Of a stretch of 34,134 bases of DNA, positions 1 through 6,859 are shown one piece after another. How positions within the stretch are numbered: position 1 is the stretch's first letter; every line of letters starts with the position of its first letter. Source of the stretch: Patescibacteria group bacterium (lineage in GTDB: Bacteria; Patescibacteriota; Minisyncoccia; Moranbacterales; DUUL01); contig WGDO01000013.1 in the NCBI GenBank assembly GCA_015493225.1, positions 1 through 34,134 on the forward strand. Reading direction: 5' to 3'. Below the pieces are notes generated by a model. The model was given only the letters and a program-made list of their open reading frames with translations. It was not told the origin of the DNA and ran no database searches. Made by a program: the position numbers and the translations under genes.

Positions 1-2
1 AT

Positions 3-1709
3 TCTGCTAAAAACATCCTTAAGCAATACGAAGAACAATTTAGTTTTTTAATTCAAGAACAACAACAGGCCCAAAGAGAATATCAAGCTTCTCTAAAAGA
101 AGCCAGTAATTTTAAAAACGAATTAATTAAACAAGCTCAAACAGAAAAGAGTTATTATCAAGATAGACTAAAACTAGCCGAGGCAAGATTAGATTATGAT
201 CAAATAGCCAGAACAGATAATTCTGATTTAGATTCTTATCTATCTTTTGTTCCGGCCACAGTTTCTTCTGCTAGTTTAGCTTCTTCCTTTGGACTTAACT
301 TTTCCGTTGGATTAGGAGCTTTAGATAAACTTAAAAAATCTCTTAAAAAACTCAAGAAGAAAGCTAAGAAGGCCTACAAGAAAGCAGAGAAGAAAGCGAA
401 GAAAAGACGGGAAGAAGAAAAGAGAAGAAGAGACGCTCAAAGAAGTGCTTACTATGCTAGATTAAACGCCTGGAAAAAAGCCGAGGCAGAACACCAAGCA
501 GCGATTAAAGAACATACCTGGTTTGATGCCAATGGAAACGGTTACTCCGGATTTTATTCCGAGGTAGGAGGGTATTCTCATACCCCGCCTAAGCCTCGTT
601 GGTCAGATTATTTATCCTTTGCAAGCCACTCCTCAACCCCAGCAACCATCAAAAAAAGCTGGTGGAGTAAGGTTAAGGATTTAGCAAAAAGTGCTTTGAA
701 TAATTTTAAGGCACATCCAATTAAATCTATTTTACATAGTGCTTGGAATGTAGCTAAATTTATTTCGTCACCAGTAACTGCCATTGGAGGAATTGGCTGG
801 GGAACAAAATTAGGTTATGATGCTTATAAAAATAAAGATTCAGTAATAAAATTAGCTGAAACAACCGCTACTCCCTTCTTTGCTGTTGGTAATTTTGTTG
901 GAGAATGGTATAATAGAATTAATAAAATAGAACAAGATATACTTAGTAGTGCTGAAACAAAAATCAAAAATTATTTCGTTGGTAATCCTTTGGCGGAGGA
1001 GGCTAAGCCATCTGCTAAAATAGCAGAAGATGTTTACGGAGACAAAGATGTTACTCTTCCGGATGGAGTAAGAAAAATAACCGATAGGAATGAGTTGCAA
1101 AAATATGGATTAACTCCGGAAATGTTAAGAGATGATAAAAGTGGATTTTTAGCTGGAGTATATATCAATGACCTAACTGGAGAATTGACAATTGCTTATG
1201 CTGGAACTAAAGTTACCAGTTTAAAAGATTGGGTGACTAACTTTGGGCAAGGATTAGGATTTGATATGAAACAATATCAGGAGGCAAGAGCTATAGCATA
1301 TGCAATAGAGGATAAAATACAAAATGGAGAAATAGATGGACAAAAAGTGTCGTTTGTTGGACATTCTCTTGGTGGAGGGTTGGCTGCTTTATCCGGAGCG
1401 ATTACCAAAGCAAAAACCACCACTTTTAATGCCGCAGGAGTCAATAATAGAACCTTACGAAATGCACGTGTTTCTGAAGATGAAATTAAAAATCATAATT
1501 TTTCCAACATAACAAACTATGTTCACCGAGGAGAAATTTTAACTTATGTCCAAGAAGATAGTACAATAAGATTTTTAGCCCCAGATGCCCTAGGTAATCA
1601 AATGAAATTTGGTAGTAGATGGGAAATGCTTATGCCTGATCAAGTACCTGAACTTAAAGTGATAAAACTAGTTGAGGCCTCTAAAAAACACACTCTAAAT
1701 ATTAAATAA
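3..1709 (+). CDS. Polymorphic-toxin-like protein with C-terminal lipase (class 3-like) domain, 5' partial
   Basis: The reading frame is open from position 3 with no stop up to TAA at 1707-1709, so the gene begins before the window; a TTG at 696 is only an internal codon. The visible 568 residues start with a Gln/Glu/Lys-rich, probably coiled-coil stretch, then a Lys/Arg-rich block near residues 108-145, a Gly/Tyr/Pro-rich linker, and a lipase domain from about residue 330. The nucleophile elbow GHSLGGG has its Ser codon at 1365-1367 (fragment residue 455). A His in KKHTL, six codons before the stop (codon 1689), fits the catalytic base, and HRGEIL lies where the acidic residue is expected. 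Family knowledge: alpha/beta-hydrolase lipases of this type serve as toxin tips in polymorphic toxins and as T6SS Tle effectors. The adjacent ankyrin gene supports a toxin role by inference. The delivery domain is outside the window. It could instead be a housekeeping surface lipase. Confidence 0.75.
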   Translation, partial: SAKNILKQYEEQFSFLIQEQQQAQREYQASLKEASNFKNELIKQAQTEKSYYQDRLKLAEARLDYDQIARTDNSDLDSYLSFVPATVSSASLASSFGLNFSVGLGALDKLKKSLKKLKKKAKKAYKKAEKKAKKRREEEKRRRDAQRSAYYARLNAWKKAEAEHQAAIKEHTWFDANGNGYSGFYSEVGGYSHTPPKPRWSDYLSFASHSSTPATIKKSWWSKVKDLAKSALNNFKAHPIKSILHSAWNVAKFISSPVTAIGGIGWGTKLGYDAYKNKDSVIKLAETTATPFFAVGNFVGEWYNRINKIEQDILSSAETKIKNYFVGNPLAEEAKPSAKIAEDVYGDKDVTLPDGVRKITDRNELQKYGLTPEMLRDDKSGFLAGVYINDLTGELTIAYAGTKVTSLKDWVTNFGQGLGFDMKQYQEARAIAYAIEDKIQNGEIDGQKVSFVGHSLGGGLAALSGAITKAKTTTFNAAGVNNRTLRNARVSEDEIKNHNFSNITNYVHRGEILTYVQEDSTIRFLAPDALGNQMKFGSRWEMLMPDQVPELKVIKLVEASKKHTLNIK

Positions 1710-1714
1710 TTCTA

Positions 1715-2731
1715 ATGAGTCTTAAAAACATACCAAAATTTGTTTGGGTAATACTAATCATGGCTATGGTTATTATTATCCCTTACAAAATATATATGTC
1801 AAAATACTCTGCTAAAAACTATTTTACCGATAAAAAAGTAGTTGCTCTTTGTAATGCTGCTAAAAAAGGAGACACTAAAAAAATAGATAAATTACTGGCA
1901 GAAGGAGTTGACATTAATACTGTTGGCAAAACAGGATTAAATCCTCTTTACTGGCTTTTGGTAATGAATAAAGAATCTAAGAAAAAAAGAATTGGGTTTA
2001 AATATCTTTTAAAAAAAGGAGCTAATCCGTTACAAGTGCATACAAAAAGTAATTGGAATTTAATCCACACTACTGCCCAATACAAAAATCCCGATTATTT
2101 AAAAATGATTCTAAAATATGGACACATTGAAAGAAAAGATTTGGATGCAGAAATACCAAATGAACAGTTTTCAGTAGCCTTGATGCAAGCCATGGCAACC
2201 AATAGATTTGAAAACTTTAAACTTCTCTTAGATGCTGGAGCAGATATGAACTGGCGTAAAACTGATGAAGTAGGTATGGTTAAATCGGTTTTACGGAGTT
2301 GTAGTATGGATGGTGATTGGAAATATAGCTATGAATTATTAAAGCGAGGAGTGGATTATTCTAAAGATTTGGAGTTCATAAAAAATAGAATAGAATCAAC
2401 GGTGGGTAGTATTTATAGTAGTATGACTGGTATAAATTGGGAAGGGGTAGATTGGCGTCAAAAAGTAGTCCAATTCTTCCGAGAAAAGGGAATTGAAATT
2501 AAACCTGGAATGAATAAAAATGAAAAATATGTGAATGAAAATGGTAAAGATGTTTTATATGTTAATGAAGGAATAGATTATGATACAGGAGAAAGGATTC
2601 CTGACAAACCAGATAAATGGGAGAAATTCTTAGAATCTTCACGTTACAAAGGAACCACCAAAGACCCCGACCAACAAAAATATTTAGATAAAAAACTTGA
2701 GAAAATGAAGATTGAGAGGTTGAGGGATTAA
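1715..2731 (+). CDS. Membrane-anchored ankyrin-repeat protein, candidate immunity protein for the upstream lipase
   Basis: ATG at 1715 lies 5 bp after the stop of the lipase gene, so the two are probably co-transcribed and co-translated; no strong ribosome site is visible. The 338-aa product has one N-terminal transmembrane segment (about residues 8-28). Ankyrin-like repeats follow from about residue 40 to 215, recognisable by LCNAAKKGD, LLAEGVDIN, YLLKKGANP and LLLDAGAD. The C-terminal third is hydrophilic, rich in Lys, Asp and Glu, and has no recognised domain. Known: ankyrin-repeat proteins are recurrent immunity genes next to lipase effectors and polymorphic toxins. Inference: this one sits on the outer face of the membrane or in the periplasm-like space and neutralises the lipase. 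An unrelated scaffold role cannot be excluded. Confidence 0.75.
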   Translation: MSLKNIPKFVWVILIMAMVIIIPYKIYMSKYSAKNYFTDKKVVALCNAAKKGDTKKIDKLLAEGVDINTVGKTGLNPLYWLLVMNKESKKKRIGFKYLLKKGANPLQVHTKSNWNLIHTTAQYKNPDYLKMILKYGHIERKDLDAEIPNEQFSVALMQAMATNRFENFKLLLDAGADMNWRKTDEVGMVKSVLRSCSMDGDWKYSYELLKRGVDYSKDLEFIKNRIESTVGSIYSSMTGINWEGVDWRQKVVQFFREKGIEIKPGMNKNEKYVNENGKDVLYVNEGIDYDTGERIPDKPDKWEKFLESSRYKGTTKDPDQQKYLDKKLEKMKIERLRD

Positions 2732-2762
2732 ATAAATAAAACACCAATAACGAAAAAAGTTT

Positions 2763-2797
2763 AAAAAAATCCAGAGGTTTTATCTTTGGATTTTTTT
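2763..2797 (+). terminator. Rho-independent terminator of the lipase/ankyrin pair
   Basis: An A-run plus ATCCA at 2763-2773 pairs with TGGAT plus a T-run at 2787-2797 around a 13-nt loop that carries an extra short AG/CT pairing. It lies 32 bp after the ankyrin stop and ends in seven T residues. Confidence 0.75.
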
Positions 2798-2827
2798 ATA
2801 CAATCATTCAATTGAATGATTGTATAA
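2796..2827. repeat. Perfect 32-bp palindrome
   Basis: Both halves are exact reverse complements around the centre CAATTG (2809-2814). It abuts the T-run of the preceding terminator. It could be a protein-binding site or a transposon scar. No second copy was seen. Confidence 0.8.
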
Positions 2828-2853
2828 TTGTATAAGAGTTGTAAGTTTTTTGG

Positions 2854-2882
2854 TTGACTGGAGAGTGGGGAGGGGGTATAAT
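2854..2882 (+). promoter_or_regulatory. Sigma70-type promoter upstream of the glycan locus
   Basis: TTGACT at 2854-2859 and TATAAT at 2877-2882 are separated by 17 bp. The start would be near 2889, leaving a leader of about 425 nt before the flippase. That leader holds the AAAGTC hairpin and the C-rich hairpin, which could attenuate transcription, or the promoter may make a separate short RNA. Confidence 0.55.
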
Positions 2883-2934
2883 TATGAGAGTAGTTTTAGA
2901 CCTCTTAAATTAGATATTCGTTGGACGGGGCTAG

Positions 2935-2990
2935 TTTAATTTCTAATTTTCAAATCTCAAATTTCAATAATCAATGTTTGAAACCTAATT
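2935..2990. repeat. AT-rich repeat fragment (left-arm type)
   Basis: This stretch shares the TTTCTAATTTTC and TTTCAATxAyCAATGTTT words with the larger AT-rich inverted-repeat copies at 17653-17802 and 25865-26019 and with 15795-15860. It looks like a decayed partial copy in the untranslated region before the flippase. Confidence 0.4.
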
Positions 2991-3030
2991 TGCGACGGCA
3001 TTGTATAATGGAAATTTGAAGAAGTAATTA

Positions 3031-3115
3031 AGAGTCCTTAAAGTCCTTAAAGTCTATAAAGTCTATAGAGTCCCCACGCACTTTTGACTTTATAGACTTT
3101 ATAGACTTTTGACTT
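3031..3115. repeat. AAAGTC-family repeat in gene-less hairpin form
   Basis: Direct AAAGTC words read into a hairpin: 3050-3072 pairs with 3086-3108 at 22 of 23 positions, leaving a 13-nt loop. The same type of arm encloses the S23 gene at 4666-5013, so this looks like a deletion derivative without cargo. Confidence 0.7.
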
Positions 3116-3166
3116 CAAGTTATTTAAATGAAAGATTTTTTTTGGGGGGGCAGGTAGCTACTGAAA

Positions 3167-3262
3167 AACCCCCCAAATTCTCTCGTTACTTTTATTCATC
3201 AACTGCGTTGACAAATAAAAGTAACGAGAGAATTTGACCCTCTTTACACAGGGGGTTAACAA
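3167..3262. repeat. C-rich repeat with long perfect hairpin
   Basis: A perfect 22-bp stem (3175-3196 with 3214-3235) has a further 5-bp stem inside its loop (TCAAC 3199-3203 with GTTGA 3207-3211). It is bordered by CCCCCC on the left and CCCTC...GGGGG on the right. The borders match the C-rich repeats at 6013-6080 and 7341-7437 in inverse orientation. Confidence 0.75.
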
Positions 3263-3315
3263 GAATTTTAGATTTAGTAGTTTGATGTATGATTAGTTAA
3301 ATTAAAAACCAAAAC

Positions 3316-4587
3316 ATGATTCAAAAAATATTAAAAGATGATTTTGTAAAACATAATATAATTCTTTTTTCCGGGTCAATGATTGTGGCTGTTTTGAATT
3401 ACGCCTACCATCCGATTTTAAGTCGGATGATGAGTGTGGGTGATTTTGGTGAAGTGCAGGCCTTGATTGCCATTTTTTTACAAAGCGGAGTTTTGTTGGG
3501 AATTTTTGGAACCATTGTGGTTAATCTAACGGCCAACAGTAACAGTGATTCGGAAAATTTATCCTTGATAAATCAACTCTACAAAATAGCGATGATTACC
3601 AGTTTGGTTTTGACGGTTGGTATTATTATCGGAACACCGTTTTTGAAAAAGTTTTTGCAATTTCATTCGGTTTGGGCTTTTTGGGTTTTAGCCCTGTCTT
3701 TGCCCTTGAGTGTTTCTCTGACTTTTCGTCGTTTTTTTCTGCAGGGCAAAAAAGAGTTTTTAAAAAATTCTTTGGTAAGCATTTTTTATGCTGGCGGGCG
3801 TTTAGTAATAGCTGTTTTTTTGGTTTGGCTGGGCTGGGCGACGGTGGGAGCAATCGGTGCCATCACTCTTACCACTTTTTTTTCTTTATTTTATGCTTAC
3901 AAAATTACTCACAAAGAATTAAAATTATCTCTCAGAGAAAAAGTTGTTTTCAATAAAAAACTGAAGGAAGAGTTTCGTTATGGGATTTTGATTTTTTTGG
4001 TAACTGCTTTTGTGACTTTTCTCTATACGGCGGATATGATTTTTGTGAAGCATTATTTTTCTCCGGAGATTGCCGGTTTCTATGGCGGAGTAGCTACCAT
4101 TGCTCGGATAGTTTATTTTATAACTGGTTCGGTGGTGGGAGTATTGATTGCCTCGGTTAAAATAAAGGACTCTTGGCAAGAAAATAAAAGAGTGCTGTTA
4201 AAGGGATTGATTATTATTTCTTTGATTGGGGCAAGTGTTACCGGAATATTTATTTTGTTTCCGGAACTAGTGATTAAACTAATGATTGGGCAACGGTATG
4301 TGTCGTATGCTTATTTATTGCCTCGAATGGCCATTTTGTTATTTTTAGTCAGTTTAAGTAATCTTTTGTTAATGTTTTTCTTGGCCTTGAGAAAATATTT
4401 TATTATTAAAATTGTTATAATCGGGGCGTTGTTTATTACCTTGACAACAGTCTTACATCATGCTACTTTGATAAGCATAGTGGATAATTTTTTGGTGGGA
4501 AGTGTTGGAGTGATAGGGTGGCTGGGATATAAAGTCCGTAAAGTCAATCCTACTTCGCTGAAGCTTCGCGGGACAAGAAGTCCGTAA
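3316..4587 (+). CDS. Polysaccharide/oligosaccharide flippase, Wzx-like (MATE superfamily)
   Basis: The 423-aa product is almost entirely hydrophobic with roughly 12 predicted transmembrane helices and an N-terminal region (HNIILFSGSMIVAVLNY followed by HPILSRMMSVGDFGE) typical of Wzx/RfbX polysaccharide exporters. Such proteins move undecaprenyl-linked glycan units across the cytoplasmic membrane, which fits its position at the head of a glycosyltransferase cluster. ATG at 3316 has no obvious ribosome-binding site. The last 15 or so residues (VRKVNPTSLKLRG...) are read from an AAAGTC repeat and a CTTCGC hairpin inserted at the 3' end, and the stop TAA falls inside a repeat unit. The natural C-terminus was therefore probably altered. 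Substrate unknown. Confidence 0.85.
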   Translation: MIQKILKDDFVKHNIILFSGSMIVAVLNYAYHPILSRMMSVGDFGEVQALIAIFLQSGVLLGIFGTIVVNLTANSNSDSENLSLINQLYKIAMITSLVLTVGIIIGTPFLKKFLQFHSVWAFWVLALSLPLSVSLTFRRFFLQGKKEFLKNSLVSIFYAGGRLVIAVFLVWLGWATVGAIGAITLTTFFSLFYAYKITHKELKLSLREKVVFNKKLKEEFRYGILIFLVTAFVTFLYTADMIFVKHYFSPEIAGFYGGVATIARIVYFITGSVVGVLIASVKIKDSWQENKRVLLKGLIIISLIGASVTGIFILFPELVIKLMIGQRYVSYAYLLPRMAILLFLVSLSNLLLMFFLALRKYFIIKIVIIGALFITLTTVLHHATLISIVDNFLVGSVGVIGWLGYKVRKVNPTSLKLRGTRSP

Positions 4588-4665
4588 AGTCCATAAAGTC
4601 TAAAGTCAAAAGTCCGTAAAGTCCATAAAGTCTATAAAGTCCATAAAGTCTAAAGTCAAAAGTCT
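4531..4665. repeat. AAAGTC-family repeat array, with a CTTCGC hairpin unit
   Basis: Runs of AAAGTCCATAAAGTC-type units occupy the flippase 3' end and the gap up to the S23 start codon. A short unit at 4549-4575 (CTACTTCGCtgaaGCTTCGC type) recurs inside the gene at 11479 (about 13808-13835). Confidence 0.75.
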
Positions 4666-5060
4666 ATGAAGATTGATAAATTTGAAGATATTATTGCTTG
4701 GCAGAAATTAAGAGAATTAACAAAAGACGTCTATGGGTTATTCAGAGATAGTAGGGATTTTGGATTCAAAGATCAAATTCAAAGAGCAAGTGTTTCAATT
4801 ATGAATAATATTGCGGAGGGGTTTGAGAGAAGAGGAGATAAAGAATTCAAACATTTTTTATTTATTGCTAAAGGATCTTGTGGAGAAGTTCGTTCAATGC
4901 TTTATCTGGCAATTGAGTTAAAATATATTTCACAAGAAGAATTTATAAGATTAAATAATTTAACAACGGAAATTTCTAAAGTACTGTCAGGATTTATAAA
5001 AACTCTAAACTAAATAAGTTTGGACTTTATAGACTTTATGGACTTTATGAACTTTCGACT
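4604..5060. mobile_element. S23 gene cassette bounded by 40-bp inverted repeats
   Basis: The arm 4604-4643 matches the reverse complement of 5021-5060 at 37 of 40 positions. Between the arms lies only the four-helix-bundle gene. Both arms are made of AAAGTC units. The layout resembles bacterial 23S rRNA intervening sequences, where an S23 ORF sits in the loop of a stem, but here it stands alone between two glycan genes. Mobility is inferred. Confidence 0.6.
4666..5013 (+). CDS. Four-helix bundle protein, S23 / 23S rRNA intervening-sequence protein family (copy 1)
   Basis: The 115-aa product has the hallmark features of the family: the FEDIIAWQKLRELT start, MNNIAEGFERR in the middle and the SCGEVRSMLYLA helix, at the family's usual length. 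It forms a small helical bundle related to the Avd protein of diversity-generating retroelements; the biochemical role of stand-alone copies is unknown. A second copy at 9455-9802 aligns without gaps across the whole length with long identical stretches. ATG 4666 follows directly after the repeat arm, and no ribosome-binding site is visible. The inverted AAAGTC arms suggest that it travels or is maintained with this repeat family. Confidence 0.92.
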   Translation: MKIDKFEDIIAWQKLRELTKDVYGLFRDSRDFGFKDQIQRASVSIMNNIAEGFERRGDKEFKHFLFIAKGSCGEVRSMLYLAIELKYISQEEFIRLNNLTTEISKVLSGFIKTLN

Positions 5061-5069
5061 AATTAAACA

Positions 5070-6011
5070 ATGTTAATTTCCCTCATCATCCCTGCTTACA
5101 ACGAAGAAAAAAACATCCCCCTGATTTATCAGGCTATTTGTGATGAGTGGGAAAAAAATTTAGCGGATAAATATGAGTTTGAGTTAATTTTTGTGGATGA
5201 CGGAAGTACTGATACCTCAGTGAAAGAAATTGGAAAGTTGGTGGAAAAGGATGACCGAGTGAAACTTTTAGAATTTTCTCGAAATTTTGGCAAAGAAATA
5301 GCGACAACTGCCGGCATTCATCATTGTAAGGGAGATGCCTGTATTATGATGGATGCTGATTTACAACATCCGGTGGAAATTTTGCCGGAATTTATTCGTC
5401 GTTGGCAGGAAGAGGGCGTGGAAGTTTTAATCGGTACCAGAAAGAGTAGTAAGAGTGATAGTTTTATTAAGCGTTGGGGTGGAAGGGTTTTTTATAAAAT
5501 AATGCGATTGATTTCTGATGTACCCATTGTTCCCCAGGCAACTGATTATCGCTTACTAGATAGACAGGTGATTGATGCTTTCAATAAATTACCGGAGCGA
5601 AACAGAATTACGAGAGGTTTGATTGATTGGTTGGGATTTAAAAGGCGACTTTTATATTTTGAGGCCAATGAACGAGCGGAAGGAACAGCTAGCTATAGCA
5701 CTATTGGGCTAATTAGATTAGCGGTAACTAGCTTTATTTCCCTTAGTTTGTTTCCCTTGCGTCTGGCTGGCTATTTGGGAATTATTATTGTTGGTATTTC
5801 TGGTATTTTGGGAATAGTGATGTTGATAGATAGATATTTTGCCAATTGGGGCTATAATTTTTCTGGGACGGCAATTTTAGCAGATATTATTTTGTTTTTA
5901 ATTGGGATTGTGCTTGTTTCCCTAGGACTATTGGCTTTTTACATTGGTCATATTTATCATGAATCGCAGGGAAGACCGCTTTATATTGTTAGGAGTCAGA
6001 AGAAACAGTAA
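5070..6011 (+). CDS. GT2 glycosyltransferase, polyprenyl-phosphate sugar synthase type (DPM1/GtrB/ArnC-like)
   Basis: The 313-aa product has an N-terminal GT-A domain with IIPAYNEE (7-13), DDGSTD (43-48) and the metal-binding DAD in MMDADLQHP (95-97). Two C-terminal transmembrane hairpin helices follow (about 225-258 and 268-295) and then a short basic tail. This architecture belongs to enzymes that load a sugar from a nucleotide donor onto a polyprenyl phosphate at the inner face of the membrane. The product would serve as donor for GT-C enzymes such as those at 11479, 20862, 26048 or 30559. Start ATG 5070 lies 9 bp after the inverted repeat arm of the S23 cassette. The sugar cannot be told from sequence. 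Confidence 0.9.
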   Translation: MLISLIIPAYNEEKNIPLIYQAICDEWEKNLADKYEFELIFVDDGSTDTSVKEIGKLVEKDDRVKLLEFSRNFGKEIATTAGIHHCKGDACIMMDADLQHPVEILPEFIRRWQEEGVEVLIGTRKSSKSDSFIKRWGGRVFYKIMRLISDVPIVPQATDYRLLDRQVIDAFNKLPERNRITRGLIDWLGFKRRLLYFEANERAEGTASYSTIGLIRLAVTSFISLSLFPLRLAGYLGIIIVGISGILGIVMLIDRYFANWGYNFSGTAILADIILFLIGIVLVSLGLLAFYIGHIYHESQGRPLYIVRSQKKQ

Positions 6012-6012
6012 T

Positions 6013-6080
6013 TTCACCCCCTGAGTAAAGGGGGTCAAATTTTGAAGAATGAAAACTTTGGGGGGTTTTTAAGTAATTTT
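6013..6080. repeat. C-rich repeat (CACCCCCT...AGGGGG / TTTGGGGGG type)
   Basis: A CCCCCT...AGGGGG hairpin right after the GT2 stop is followed by GAATGAAAACTTTGGGGGGTTTTTAA. The same order occurs in frame inside the gene at 6860 (7341-7437) and inverted at 3167-3262. A second short hairpin (CATCCC...GGGATG) lies at about 6088-6105. Either may end transcription. Confidence 0.7.
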
Positions 6081-6128
6081 TAAACTCATCCCTAAACGGG
6101 GGATGAAAGAATTTAATTTTTCAATGTT

Positions 6129-6659
6129 ATGAATAAAAATAGCAACAAACAGAAACATAAAAACCTTGCTTTTATTGATGGGCAGAATTTATATATGGGT
6201 ACATCTTGTGATCAAGACAATGCTTGGCGAATAGACTTTAAAAAATTTAGAATTTATTTAAAAAATAAATATAATGTTGAAAAAGCATATTATTATCTTG
6301 GTTTTATTATTGATAAAAATCAAGAACTTTATAATATGATACAGGAAGCAGGATTTATATTAGTATTCAGAGAACATAATTCAGCGATGGTTGGTAAGAA
6401 AAAGGGAAATGTGGATACGGATATTGTTTTTGCTATTATGAAGAAAATATATAAGCAAGATGATTTTAATAAAATTGTAATGGTCTCTGGTGATGGAGAC
6501 TATAAAATGCTAGTTGATTTTTTAATAGAAGAGGGTAGGTTTGAGAAAATTTTATTTCCAAATCGTAAATTTGCGTCGTCTTTGTATAATAAAATACACT
6601 TGAGATTTAAAGCACATCTTGATGATGATGGTATAAAAAGAAAAATAGGAGTCCAATAA
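6129..6659 (+). CDS. NYN-domain (PIN-like) protein, LabA/DUF88 family
   Basis: The 176-aa product shows the acidic pattern of the NYN RNase fold: FIDGQNL (15-21, Asp17), VDTD (95-98) and SGDGDY (120-125). Family members are predicted metal-dependent RNases acting on RNA in the cytoplasm; several take part in RNA turnover or silencing. All expected catalytic acids are present, so it is probably active. It is a single gene between two glycosyltransferases, with C-rich repeats before and a minus-strand small-RNA candidate after. No partner gene is visible. ATG 6129 gives the family's usual N-terminus apart from a short basic extension (KNSNKQKHK). Confidence 0.85.
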   Translation: MNKNSNKQKHKNLAFIDGQNLYMGTSCDQDNAWRIDFKKFRIYLKNKYNVEKAYYYLGFIIDKNQELYNMIQEAGFILVFREHNSAMVGKKKGNVDTDIVFAIMKKIYKQDDFNKIVMVSGDGDYKMLVDFLIEEGRFEKILFPNRKFASSLYNKIHLRFKAHLDDDGIKRKIGVQ

Positions 6660-6661
6660 AA

Positions 6662-6712
6662 AGAAAAGGCCTCCTTAGGTAATTAGCCGTTTGGATGCCT
6701 CTTCGTCTTTAT
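6662..6712 (-). ncRNA. Candidate small RNA with own terminator (minus strand)
   Basis: Read on the minus strand, the promoter at 6719-6746 would start RNA near 6712. About 40 nt later AGGCATCC (6695-6702) pairs with GGAGGCCT (6667-6674) with one mismatch, followed by a T-rich tail. The RNA would be roughly 50 nt. The same promoter/hairpin plan occurs at 15910-16005. It could instead be only a terminator facing the NYN gene. Confidence 0.4.
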
Positions 6713-6718
6713 GTAAAT

Positions 6719-6746
6719 AGTATAACACACAGAAAGTTTTTGTCAA
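6719..6746 (-). promoter_or_regulatory. Minus-strand promoter
   Basis: Reverse-strand TTGACA (complement of 6741-6746) and TATACT (complement of 6719-6724) are spaced by 16 bp. No minus-strand ORF follows, only the hairpin described for the small-RNA candidate. Confidence 0.5.
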
Positions 6747-6783
6747 GTGTTTAATTATTTACCCTGTTAAATAAGAGTTAGGA

Positions 6784-6857
6784 AGATTAAAAAATTTAAA
6801 AATTAAGGAATTGTTTGAAAATTAAAAATTAGAAATTAGAAATTAGAAATTGAAAAC
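6784..6857. repeat. AT-rich repeat, right-arm copy
   Basis: GGAATTGTTTGAAAATTAAAAATTAG and repeated AGAAATT words match the right arm of the elements at 17653-17802 and 25865-26019. It ends 2 bp before the start codon of the next gene. Confidence 0.55.
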
Positions 6858-6859
6858 AT

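Noticed and set aside
696-1709. Lipase as a separate gene starting with TTG at 696
   Set aside because: The frame is open without interruption from position 3, with protein-like sequence upstream, and TTG 696 has no ribosome site.
3672-3956. Phe-rich open frame on the + strand inside the flippase
   Set aside because: It is a shadow in another frame of a hydrophobic gene, with no start signal and no domain.
4531-4665. Possible CRISPR array formed by regularly spaced AAAGTC units
   Set aside because: Units are 6-15 bp, have no unique spacers of constant length, occur at many loci and even inside genes; no cas genes are present.
4666-5013. Diversity-generating retroelement suggested by the Avd-related four-helix bundle
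   Set aside because: No reverse transcriptase and no template/variable repeat pair is visible; the protein fits the S23/IVP family.
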